Shown here piece after piece: positions 1 through 5,904 of a stretch of 7,581 bases of DNA; the stretch's first letter is position 1; each line of letters starts with the position of its first letter. Source of the DNA: an uncultured Acidimicrobiaceae bacterium (GTDB lineage: Bacteria > Actinomycetota > Acidimicrobiia > Acidimicrobiales > Ilumatobacteraceae); contig CAIXHI010000435.1 in the NCBI GenBank assembly GCA_903919215.1, positions 1 to 7,581 of the forward strand, in the 5' to 3' direction. The notes under the pieces are model-generated. The model saw only the letters and a list, made by a program, of their open reading frames with translations, was not told the origin of the DNA and made no database searches. The position numbers and the translations under genes were made by a program.

Positions 1-192
1 ATGACGTTGGAGACCGCGTACGACGACGAGGCCAGCACCCCCGACCACGCGGCCGAGGTGACCTACGAAGGTCTCTACGAACTGGCCGAGAGCACGCTTG
101 CCGACGGTGCCAGCACCCTGCTCGACGATCACTTCGGTGCACTCGGCGGCTGGATTGCGGCGACGCTCGTCAAACTCGCTGACCTCAAGTAA
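1..192 (+). CDS. Short acidic protein or C-terminal fragment of unknown function
   Basis: An open frame of 63 residues begins with ATG on the first base of the window and ends at TAA (190-192). Because the window starts here, it may be a complete small protein or the tail of a longer one; I cannot decide. The first 25 or so residues are rich in Asp and Glu. The remainder looks helical, ending in a hydrophobic stretch with Gly-Gly-Trp-Ile-Ala-Ala near residues 49-54 and a final Leu-Lys. I see no catalytic motif, signal peptide or clear membrane segment, and I do not recognise the family. Codon use matches the neighbours, and the stop lies 11 bases before the crotonase start on the same strand, which suggests co-transcription. 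That is the main support for a real coding end here. Confidence 0.5.
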   Translation: MTLETAYDDEASTPDHAAEVTYEGLYELAESTLADGASTLLDDHFGALGGWIAATLVKLADLK

Positions 193-203
193 CGTCGTCC
201 GAC

Positions 204-980
204 ATGTCCGTCGTCCTCTACGAAGTGAGCGAGCGTATCGCCACCATCACGCTCAACCGTCCCGAAGCGCGCAACGCGCTGTCCAGCGAAGTGCTGCGCG
301 AACTCCCGGCACGAATGCGTGAAGCGGATGCCAGTCCCGACGTCGACGTACTGATCCTCACTGGGGCCGACCCGGCGTTCTGCGCTGGTCTGGATCTGCG
401 CGAGTTGGGCTCGACTGCTGGCAACCTCGGTGCCACCGGCGCGGACGGCCAGCCCAATGCCGATGGTGTGCGTGGCCCGTTCCCCCGGCTGTCCAAGCCA
501 CTCATCGGTGCAGTGAACGGCGTGGCCGTCACGGGTGGCTTCGAACTGGCATTGAACTGCGACTTCCTGATCGCCAGCGATCGTGCCAAGTTCGGCGACA
601 CCCACGCTCGTGTCGGCGTGATGCCCGGCTGGGGCCTCACCGTGTTGCTGCCTCAGGCGATCGGAGTGCGCCGCGCCCGCGAGATGAGCTTCACCGGCAA
701 CTTCATGTTCGCCGACGAAGCCCTCGCCGTCGGCCTGGTGAACCACGTCGTGCCGCACGACGAGCTGATGCCGTTCACCCGTCAGATCGCTCGCGACATC
801 AGCGGCAACGAACAGGACGGCGTGCGCCAGATCCGCGCCACCTACGCGGAGATCACCACCGACGCTGCCGGGTGGCAGACCGAGGCACGCAACGCTGCCC
901 ACTGGCAGCGGGAGATGTTCGACCCCGCCAAGGTCGCCGAGCGCCGGGCCGCCATCCAGCAGCGCGGTAAGTCGCAGTGA
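204..980 (+). CDS. Enoyl-CoA hydratase/isomerase family (crotonase) protein
   Basis: This 258-residue protein has the usual length of a single-domain crotonase. Relatives hydrate or isomerise acyl-CoA thioesters in the cytosol, mostly in beta-oxidation or related degradation. Visible landmarks: NRPEARNAL (18-26); AFCAGLDL (58-65), which supplies the first oxyanion-hole backbone NH; NGVAVTGGFELALNCD (105-120), which supplies the second and the CoA pocket; and MPGWG (140-144). Aligned by eye to rat mitochondrial enoyl-CoA hydratase, catalytic Glu144 corresponds to E114, which is present, while Glu164 corresponds to H134 in GDTHARVGV. Hydratase activity is therefore uncertain, and isomerase or another crotonase reaction is possible. 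The ATG at 204 is chosen because the crotonase core starts directly after it; no clear Shine-Dalgarno is visible, and translation may depend on the gene ending at 192. Family assignment is firm; substrate is unknown. Confidence 0.93.
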   Translation: MSVVLYEVSERIATITLNRPEARNALSSEVLRELPARMREADASPDVDVLILTGADPAFCAGLDLRELGSTAGNLGATGADGQPNADGVRGPFPRLSKPLIGAVNGVAVTGGFELALNCDFLIASDRAKFGDTHARVGVMPGWGLTVLLPQAIGVRRAREMSFTGNFMFADEALAVGLVNHVVPHDELMPFTRQIARDISGNEQDGVRQIRATYAEITTDAAGWQTEARNAAHWQREMFDPAKVAERRAAIQQRGKSQ

Positions 981-981
981 G

Positions 982-1953
982 CTAGATCTGCGCGCCGCGG
1001 GAGCGGAGGTCGTCGAGCACGATGTACTCGATCTTCCACGCCAGGATGTCGGCACCGGTCTTGTTGAGGTGGAAACCGTCGGCTCGCCGCACGTCCTTGC
1101 CTACACCATCACGTGGATCGATGATCGACGATGCCCAACCACCGTCGACACCGCTGAACATCGCCCACGAGTCGACGAACACGACGCGCGGTCGCTTGGC
1201 GACCTCAGCGCGAACCACCTCATCCTGCACCTTCAAGCGGGCCGTGTTCTGCGCCTCGTCGTCATTGGTGATACCCACCCAGATCAGCGTGCGATCGCCC
1301 TCTGTCAGGTAGTCCATCGTCTCGGCCACACGGCGACCGTATTCGGCGCGCCACGTGGTGTCGTCCAGCCCCCGCCCCGGGTAGTGCCCCACCGCCCACG
1401 TGCCATCCGCATTCCGCAGCCCTTGGGCGTCGTTGCCACCGAAGGTGACCACCACGATCTCGGGGTCCAGTTGCGGAACCACTTGGCGCATGTACGCCGG
1501 CCAGTCGAAGTAGTCGGGGCGGGCGAGACCGGTCGCAATGTGGTAATCGATGGTGGTGACGACCAGACCTGTTGTGTCGAGCAGATCGCGCAAAGCTGGG
1601 CCGTAGTTTCCTGCGTCGGAGTCGCCCAGCACCAGCAACTCAGCAGGGTGCTCCTTGGTAGGCACCGTGACTTGTTTCACGGTCGACGTGGTTCCGGCCG
1701 CTGACGTCGGCAACGGCGGAGCGGACTCCGCAGGGACGCTGGCGGTCGACATGGCCGAGTCGTCGGAAGAAGCCGAGACGGACGCCCCACCGCTGGCCTC
1801 GTGCCCGAATAGGGCGTTCACCAGGCCGAATACAACTGCCAGAGTCGCGAACGTGGCACATAGCACCACCAGTCGGCGGGCCGCGTAACGGCGGCGTGCA
1901 CGAGGCCGCCGTTCGGAAGCGGCAGCAGAACGTTCGCCTGGCTGCGACATCAC
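982..1953 (-). CDS. Membrane-anchored SGNH/GDSL-type hydrolase (DUF459-like)
   Basis: The frame gives 323 residues from a GTG (1951-1953) or 322 from the adjacent ATG (1948-1950). An Arg-rich N-terminus (16-27) is followed by one hydrophobic segment (about 28-50), then a Ser/Ala/Thr-rich linker (54-95), so the catalytic domain is probably exported and tethered outside. The domain (about 103-318) carries the SGNH blocks: GDSDAGN (110-116, nucleophile S112), GGND (172-175, N174) and DGFH (292-295, the Asp-x-x-His pair D292/H295). Such enzymes remove or transfer acyl or acetyl groups on polysaccharides, lipids or cell-wall sugars; nothing here fixes the substrate. It resembles the uncharacterised DUF459 group as I remember it. 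Its TAG stop is one base from the opposing crotonase stop, leaving no room for a separate terminator, and its start faces the transporter operon. All catalytic residues appear intact. Confidence 0.87.
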   Translation of the reverse strand: MMSQPGERSAAASERRPRARRRYAARRLVVLCATFATLAVVFGLVNALFGHEASGGASVSASSDDSAMSTASVPAESAPPLPTSAAGTTSTVKQVTVPTKEHPAELLVLGDSDAGNYGPALRDLLDTTGLVVTTIDYHIATGLARPDYFDWPAYMRQVVPQLDPEIVVVTFGGNDAQGLRNADGTWAVGHYPGRGLDDTTWRAEYGRRVAETMDYLTEGDRTLIWVGITNDDEAQNTARLKVQDEVVRAEVAKRPRVVFVDSWAMFSGVDGGWASSIIDPRDGVGKDVRRADGFHLNKTGADILAWKIEYIVLDDLRSRGAQI

Positions 1954-1957
1954 GGCC

Positions 1958-1963
1958 AGGTTA
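1958..1963 (-). promoter_or_regulatory. Candidate -10 element for a leaderless SGNH hydrolase mRNA
   Basis: Read on the minus strand the bases are TAACCT, matching the actinobacterial TANNNT -10 pattern. They end 7 bases before the ATG at 1950-1948, the spacing expected when transcription begins at the A of the start codon. No Shine-Dalgarno is visible upstream of either start and no good -35 is seen. A six-base degenerate match is weak evidence, so this is a suggestion only. Confidence 0.3.
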
Positions 1964-2021
1964 CGAGACTGCGAGCGGCTCAGATGGTTGTTCCATTTCG
2001 GCTACGCTGCTGGGCGGATAT

Positions 2022-2039
2022 TTCATCCAGATTCATCCA
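2022..2039. repeat. Tandem 8-bp direct repeat TTCATCCA, possible operator
   Basis: TTCATCCA occurs at 2022-2029 and again at 2032-2039, with two bases between, so the copies repeat every 10 bp, about one helical turn. They sit 22 bases upstream of the lipoprotein ATG. Direct repeats with this phasing can be bound by a regulator on one DNA face; in RNA they would lie in the 5' leader. No regulator gene is visible nearby. Confidence 0.4.
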
Positions 2040-2048
2040 ATGACTCCT

Positions 2049-2056
2049 AGGGGGAG
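2049..2056 (+). promoter_or_regulatory. Strong ribosome-binding site of the BMP lipoprotein gene
   Basis: AGGGGGAG lies 5 bases before the ATG at 2062. It is the clearest Shine-Dalgarno in the window together with the one at 4753-4757. It fixes this start and fits high expression of a transporter receptor. Confidence 0.75.
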
Positions 2057-2061
2057 ACAAC

Positions 2062-3129
2062 ATGCGCAAGAGCAAGCGTTTTGCTGCGATCGCACTCGTC
2101 GCCACGTTCGGCCTCGTTGCCGCTGCGTGCGGCGATGACAAGACCGCGACCACCACCACGGCCGCAAGTGGCGACACCACGGCTTCGACCGTTGCGCCGA
2201 ACGCCGACCTCAAGGTCGGCCTCGCATTCGATACCGGCGGCCGCGGCGACGGTACGTTCAACGACTCCGCTGCCCGCGGTGCCGACCAGGCCACCAAGGA
2301 ACTGGGCGCCACCGTTGACGAGCTCGAGGCGACCACCGCCGAAGACCGTCAGCCGAACCTCGAAACCCTCACCAGCAATGGCGACGGCCTCGTCCTCTCG
2401 GTCGGCTTCGCATTCGGTGACGGCCTCGCCGTCGTCGCCAAGGCCAACCCGAACACCAAGTACGCCAACGTCGACGGCTTCTACCCCGACGCCCCCGAGA
2501 ACGTCACCTTCCTCAGCTTCGCCGCTGAGCAGGCTTCGTACCTCGTCGGTGCCGCTGCTGCGCTGAAGAGCACCACCGGCCACATCGGCTTCATCGGTGG
2601 CCAGGAGATCGACCTGATCAAGGCATTCGAGGCTGGCTACACCGCTGGCGCGAAGTACATCAACCCGGACATCAAGGTCGACGTCAAGTACCTCGGCGCT
2701 GCCGGTGACAACGCTGCGTGGGGCTCGCCCGACAAGGCCAAGGAAATCGCCCTGGGTTGGTACGCCGACGGCGCCGACGTCATCTACACCGCCGCCGGCG
2801 GTTCGGGTGCGGGCACCATCGACGCGGCCGTTGAGGCCGGTAAGTGGGCCATCGGCGTGGACAGCGATCAGTACCTGACCGCCGCCAGCCCGGACCAGCA
2901 GAAGCACATCCTCACGTCGGCGATCAAGCGCGTCGACAACGCTGTGTTCCTCACCATCAAGGCGTTCAAGGAAGGCACCCTCAAGGGTGGCTTCCAGATG
3001 TTCGACCTCAGCAACGACGGCGTCGGCTACGCGACCTCGGGTGGCTACCTCGACGATGTCAAGGACAAGTTGGAGGCCATCAAGGCCGACATCGTCTCGG
3101 GCAAGATCGTCGTTCCGACCAAGCCCTGA
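2062..3129 (+). CDS. BMP-family ABC transporter substrate-binding lipoprotein
   Basis: This 355-residue receptor is the capture component of the ABC importer encoded downstream. A positively charged N-terminus (MRKSKR) and a hydrophobic stretch (8-22) end at C23 in a VAAAC context, a permissive lipobox, so the mature protein is probably a lipoprotein held on the outer face of the membrane. A Thr/Ala-rich linker (27-47) precedes the periplasmic-binding fold. Family landmarks include DTGGRGDGTFND (57-68), FAFGDGLAVVAKANP (116-130), the FAAEQASYLVGAAAAL stretch (153-168), HIGFIGGQE (174-182), GGSGAGTIDAA (246-256) and WAIGVDSDQ (262-270), in the expected order and spacing. Characterised relatives such as Treponema PnrA and B. 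subtilis NupN bind purine nucleosides; the same ligand here is inference. A strong ribosome-binding site and a hairpin after the gene suggest it is made in excess over the membrane components. Confidence 0.95.
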   Translation: MRKSKRFAAIALVATFGLVAAACGDDKTATTTTAASGDTTASTVAPNADLKVGLAFDTGGRGDGTFNDSAARGADQATKELGATVDELEATTAEDRQPNLETLTSNGDGLVLSVGFAFGDGLAVVAKANPNTKYANVDGFYPDAPENVTFLSFAAEQASYLVGAAAALKSTTGHIGFIGGQEIDLIKAFEAGYTAGAKYINPDIKVDVKYLGAAGDNAAWGSPDKAKEIALGWYADGADVIYTAAGGSGAGTIDAAVEAGKWAIGVDSDQYLTAASPDQQKHILTSAIKRVDNAVFLTIKAFKEGTLKGGFQMFDLSNDGVGYATSGGYLDDVKDKLEAIKADIVSGKIVVPTKP

Positions 3130-3141
3130 TGTGAAAATGCT

Positions 3142-3160
3142 GACTGCACTGACCGCAGTC
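3142..3160 (+). other. Small inverted repeat after the receptor gene
   Basis: GACTGC (3142-3147) and GCAGTC (3155-3160) can pair as a 6-bp stem with a 7-base loop, 12 bases after the receptor stop codon and just ahead of the larger hairpin at 3177-3205. It could protect the 3' end of a short receptor mRNA. A 6-bp stem can also arise by chance in GC-rich DNA. Confidence 0.35.
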
Positions 3161-3176
3161 TGAGTAGTACATAGTC

Positions 3177-3205
3177 GAGAGCCCGGGGTTCGCCCCCGGG
3201 CTCTC
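3177..3205 (+). terminator. Strong GC hairpin, partial terminator or mRNA-stabilising stem
   Basis: A perfect 12-bp stem pairs 3177-3188 (GAGAGCCCGGGG) with 3194-3205 (CCCCGGGCTCTC) around a 5-base TTCGC loop. A second register with a TTCG tetraloop and one bulged C is also possible. No T-run follows, so it is not a textbook intrinsic terminator, although T-less hairpins are common in actinobacteria. Its place between receptor and ATPase genes fits the known arrangement that keeps receptor mRNA more abundant than permease and ATPase mRNA. Confidence 0.7.
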
Positions 3206-3208
3206 TGC

Positions 3209-3214
3209 TATAAC
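3209..3214 (+). promoter_or_regulatory. Candidate -10 box TATAAC before the ATPase gene
   Basis: TATAAC differs from TATAAT by one base and sits 24 bases before the ATPase ATG, directly after the hairpin. A start near 3221 would leave a leader of about 18 bases, containing GAGGGA (3231-3236) as a close-set ribosome-binding site. The -35 region would fall inside the hairpin and shows no TTGACA-like match. A secondary promoter is possible but unproven. Confidence 0.35.
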
Positions 3215-3238
3215 GGGGCGAGTATCGAAAGAGGGAAT

Positions 3239-4768
3239 ATGGCGACTGACAGCGTGGCCGTCCAACTGACGGGGATCGAGAAGCGGTTCCCGGGTGTGAT
3301 CGCCAACCACGACGTGAACCTCACCGTCCGCACGGGAACGATCCACGCGATCGTCGGCGAGAACGGCGCCGGCAAGTCGACACTGATGAAGACGCTCTAC
3401 GGCATGCACCAGCCAGAGGCCGGCACGATCACGGTGTTCGGCGAGCAGAAGGTGTTCCGCTCACCCAGCGATGCCATCGCCGCCGGTATCGGCATGGTGC
3501 ACCAGCACTTCATGCTTGCCGACAACCTCACCGTGCTCGAGAACATCATCCTTGGGTACGAACCCACCAAGGGTGGGCGCATTCAGTACGGCGAGGCGCG
3601 CACGAAGCTGCTGCAGATCATGACCCAGTCGGGCACGCACGTCGATCTCGATGCACCGGTCTCCGACCTTGGTGTCGGCCAGCGTCAACGCGTGGAGATT
3701 CTCAAGGTGCTGTTTCGTGGCGCACGCATCCTGATCCTCGACGAGCCCACGGCCGTGCTCGTGCCGCAGGAAGTCGATGAGCTGTTCTCCAACCTGCACC
3801 GACTGGTGGATGACGGCGCGACGATCATCTTCATCTCGCACAAACTCGATGAGGTGCTCACCGTTTCCGACGACATCACCGTCATCCGCGCTGGCACCAC
3901 CGTCGCCGAAGTGCAGCCGAAGGAAGTCACCCGCTTGAAGCTCGCTGAGCTCATGGTGGGCAGCGAACTGCCGTCACCGCACGGGCGAGCCAGCGAGGTC
4001 GGCACCCTCGTGCGTCTGCAACTCGACCACATCACGGTGGCCGGCCCTGGCGACAAGCACGCGCTCGACGATGTGTCGTTCGAGATCCGCGAGGGCGAAG
4101 TGCTCGGCATCGCCGGCGTCGAGGGCAACGGCCAGTTCGAACTGTGCGAGACCATCATCGGTCTGATCAAGCCGTTGTCCGGCACTCTCGCCATGGAGGG
4201 TGAGAACATCACCCACACCAGCCCGCACCACCGCCTGATGAACGGGTTGTCGTACATCCCGTTCGATCGCCATCGTGAAGGACTGCTCCTCGAGGCTCCT
4301 CTGTGGGAGAACACGCTGCTGGGCCGCGACGGCGATCCACAGTTCCTGAAGGGCCCGTTCATCAACGCGACTGCGGCCAAGGCCGACAGTCGCCAGGTGA
4401 TCGACCAGTTCGACGTACGCACGCCCAGCGAGCTGGTCCCCGCCTATGCCCTGTCCGGCGGCAATCAGCAGAAGCTGCTGGTCGGCCGCGAGCTCTCCAG
4501 CCACCCGCGGGTGCTGATTGCTGCGCACCCGACTCGTGGCGTCGATGTCGGCGCCCAGGCGGCCATCTGGGAGAAGCTCCGCGCCGCCCGCGACGCGGGC
4601 CTCGCCGTACTCCTCATTTCCGCCGACCTCGAGGAGGTCATCGGCTTGTCCGATCGCATTCTCGTGATGTTCGACGGTTGCATCAATGCCCATCTCACCC
4701 CAGCCGAAGCGACACCGGAGCTGCTCGGCACCTATATGACCGGTGGCGTCCAGGAGGTCGCATCGTGA
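3239..4768 (+). CDS. BMP-type ABC importer ATPase with two fused nucleotide-binding domains
   Basis: This 509-residue protein couples ATP hydrolysis to import through the two downstream permeases and matches the double-domain ATPases of sugar and nucleoside importers (YufO/NupO, RbsA type). Domain 1 (about 6-245) has Walker A GENGAGKST (40-48), Q-loop Q89, a signature region reading LGVGQRQ (144-150), Walker B ILILDEP (164-170) and switch H201. Domain 2 (about 257-500) has GVEGNGQFE (293-301) at the Walker A place, without the lysine, signature LSGGNQQK (405-412) and AAHPTRGVDV (428-437) at the Walker B place, without the catalytic Asp-Glu. A degenerate second domain is normal for the family; the Gly for Ser at 145 is less usual. 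The ATG at 3239 is preceded by GAGGGA. The TGA stop overlaps the GTG start of permease 1. Confidence 0.96.
   Translation: MATDSVAVQLTGIEKRFPGVIANHDVNLTVRTGTIHAIVGENGAGKSTLMKTLYGMHQPEAGTITVFGEQKVFRSPSDAIAAGIGMVHQHFMLADNLTVLENIILGYEPTKGGRIQYGEARTKLLQIMTQSGTHVDLDAPVSDLGVGQRQRVEILKVLFRGARILILDEPTAVLVPQEVDELFSNLHRLVDDGATIIFISHKLDEVLTVSDDITVIRAGTTVAEVQPKEVTRLKLAELMVGSELPSPHGRASEVGTLVRLQLDHITVAGPGDKHALDDVSFEIREGEVLGIAGVEGNGQFELCETIIGLIKPLSGTLAMEGENITHTSPHHRLMNGLSYIPFDRHREGLLLEAPLWENTLLGRDGDPQFLKGPFINATAAKADSRQVIDQFDVRTPSELVPAYALSGGNQQKLLVGRELSSHPRVLIAAHPTRGVDVGAQAAIWEKLRAARDAGLAVLLISADLEEVIGLSDRILVMFDGCINAHLTPAEATPELLGTYMTGGVQEVAS
4753..4757 (+). promoter_or_regulatory. Ribosome-binding site deciding the GTG start of permease 1
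   Basis: GGAGG within the last codons of the ATPase gene stands 7 bases before the GTG at 4765-4767. This favours the GTG over longer readings of the same frame, which runs open far upstream inside the ATPase gene only because the DNA is GC-rich. Confidence 0.75.
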
Positions 4769-5904
4769 GCGAGTCGATCAACGAATCGGTGGACACTGCC
4801 GTCAGCAAGCTGCAACGGTTGTTCAAAGGCAGTGGCCAACAGTCGGTGCTCATCACGTTGGCCAGTTCGCTGGCGGCAGTGGCCATCGCCCTGGTACTCG
4901 CCGGCATCCTGCTGTGGGCCACGGGCAAGAGCCCGTTCGACGCCTACTCGAAGATGCTCGAGGCTGGCCTCACCAACGACAAGTTGCTCGAGACCGTGCA
5001 GCGCGCCACGCCGCTGATCGTGGCGGCCGTGGCCGTCGCGATCGGGTTCAAGATGAACCTGTTCAACATCGGGGTCGAGGGTCAATACCTGATGGGGGTG
5101 TTCTGGGCCGCCGTTGTCGGTGCCTACGTGCACCTGCCCAGCGTCCTGCACATCGGCCTCATCTTCTTGGTGGCCATGGCGGCCGGTGCCATCTGGGCCG
5201 CCATTCCGGCGATCCTGAAGGTGAAGAAGGGTGTCAACGAAGTAATCGCCACGATCATGTTGAACACCATCACGCTCAGCATCATCGACTGGCTGTTCCA
5301 AGAGAAGTTCCGCCACGAGATCCCGGGCCAACTCGACGTCAAGACCAAGTTGCTCCCGACCACAGCATGGTTGCCAGATCTGGTCAAGAACCGGCTCAGC
5401 TCGTTCGTCTTCATGGCGCTCGTGGTCGTGATCGTGTTCTGGCTGATCGTCTACAAGAGCAAGTTCGGGTTCCGCCTGCGTGCCTCGGGGGCCAACGCCA
5501 TCGCCGCTCGCACGGCCGGCATCAGTTCGAACAACATGATCGTCACGTCGATGGTGATGTCCGGCGCCATCGCTGGTCTCGCAGGTATGACCTACCTGCT
5601 CAGCACATCGCACGCCTACGGCCCCACCCGCCCGGAGGGCTACGGCTTCAACGGCATCGCTGTCGCGTTGCTGGGCCGCAACCACCCGGCGGGCATCATC
5701 GTCGCCGGTCTGCTGTGGGGCTTCCTCGATTCCGTCGCCGGGCCACTGCAGATCGCCAAGATCCCACAGTCGATCGTGCTCGTGATCAAGGCGGTCATCC
5801 TGCTCACGGTCGTCATCGTCAACGAGGTCGTCGGTCGGCGGGTCGCCAAACGGACTGCCGATCGCACAGCAGCCCAGCTCACCCTGCCGGTGGTGGCGGC
5901 ATGA
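4765..5904 (+). CDS. ABC importer permease 1 (NupP/RbsC-like inner-membrane subunit)
   Basis: Starting from the GTG at 4765 this is a 379-residue polytopic membrane protein, a typical length for the larger permease of BMP importers. A short polar N-terminus (1-27) precedes a hydrophobic helix (28-52). Conserved stretches follow: ATPLIVAAVAVAIGF (81-95), NLFNIGVEGQYLMG (98-111), KKGVNEVIATIMLN (154-167), which probably faces the ATPase, RLRASGANAIAARTAGI (237-253) and GYGFNGIAVALLGRNHPAG (292-310). Further helices lie near 213-231, 258-280, 311-327 and 335-357. It should pair with permease 2 to form the channel. The start codon overlaps the ATPase stop in GTGA, and its own stop overlaps the next start in ATGA, so the three products are probably translated in a coupled way. 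Nothing appears truncated. Confidence 0.94.
   Translation: MSESINESVDTAVSKLQRLFKGSGQQSVLITLASSLAAVAIALVLAGILLWATGKSPFDAYSKMLEAGLTNDKLLETVQRATPLIVAAVAVAIGFKMNLFNIGVEGQYLMGVFWAAVVGAYVHLPSVLHIGLIFLVAMAAGAIWAAIPAILKVKKGVNEVIATIMLNTITLSIIDWLFQEKFRHEIPGQLDVKTKLLPTTAWLPDLVKNRLSSFVFMALVVVIVFWLIVYKSKFGFRLRASGANAIAARTAGISSNNMIVTSMVMSGAIAGLAGMTYLLSTSHAYGPTRPEGYGFNGIAVALLGRNHPAGIIVAGLLWGFLDSVAGPLQIAKIPQSIVLVIKAVILLTVVIVNEVVGRRVAKRTADRTAAQLTLPVVAA

Larger units (their letters stand above)
1954..2061. promoter_or_regulatory. Divergent control region between hydrolase and transporter genes
   Basis: This 108-base gap separates the minus-strand SGNH hydrolase start from the plus-strand lipoprotein start and must hold promoters for both unless one is read from elsewhere. 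It is more AT-rich around 1985-2042 than the flanking genes. TACGCT (2003-2008) fits a TANNNT -10 for the lipoprotein gene, but no convincing -35 accompanies it. A tandem repeat lies at 2022-2039 and a strong ribosome-binding site at 2049-2056. I looked for a purine-riboswitch-like fold, given the transporter family, and saw no supporting paired elements. Confidence 0.6.

Noticed and set aside
129..1055. A 308-residue minus-strand frame opposite the crotonase gene
   Set aside because: It overlaps a clear crotonase and also the end of the SGNH hydrolase; composition is that of an antisense shadow.
1954..2061. Possible purine riboswitch in the leader of the nucleoside-type transporter
   Set aside because: The leader is too short and I see no three-way junction or conserved core; only a 4-bp GGAT/ATCC pairing at 2016-2028.
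2047..2907. A 286-residue minus-strand frame opposite the receptor gene
   Set aside because: It covers the receptor ribosome-binding site and coding region, is Gly/Val/Asp-rich and has no recognisable domain.
4303..4764. Upstream extension of the permease 1 frame inside the ATPase gene
   Set aside because: The ATPase is intact in its own frame here, the extension is Arg/Pro-rich, and GGAGG marks the GTG at 4765 as the start.
4743..5900. Long open frame on the plus strand continuing upstream from permease 2, which would make an 807-residue fused protein
   Set aside because: The upstream part is Arg/His/Gly-rich, without membrane segments, and is the out-of-frame shadow of permease 1. The ATG at 5901 in an ATGA overlap is the natural start.
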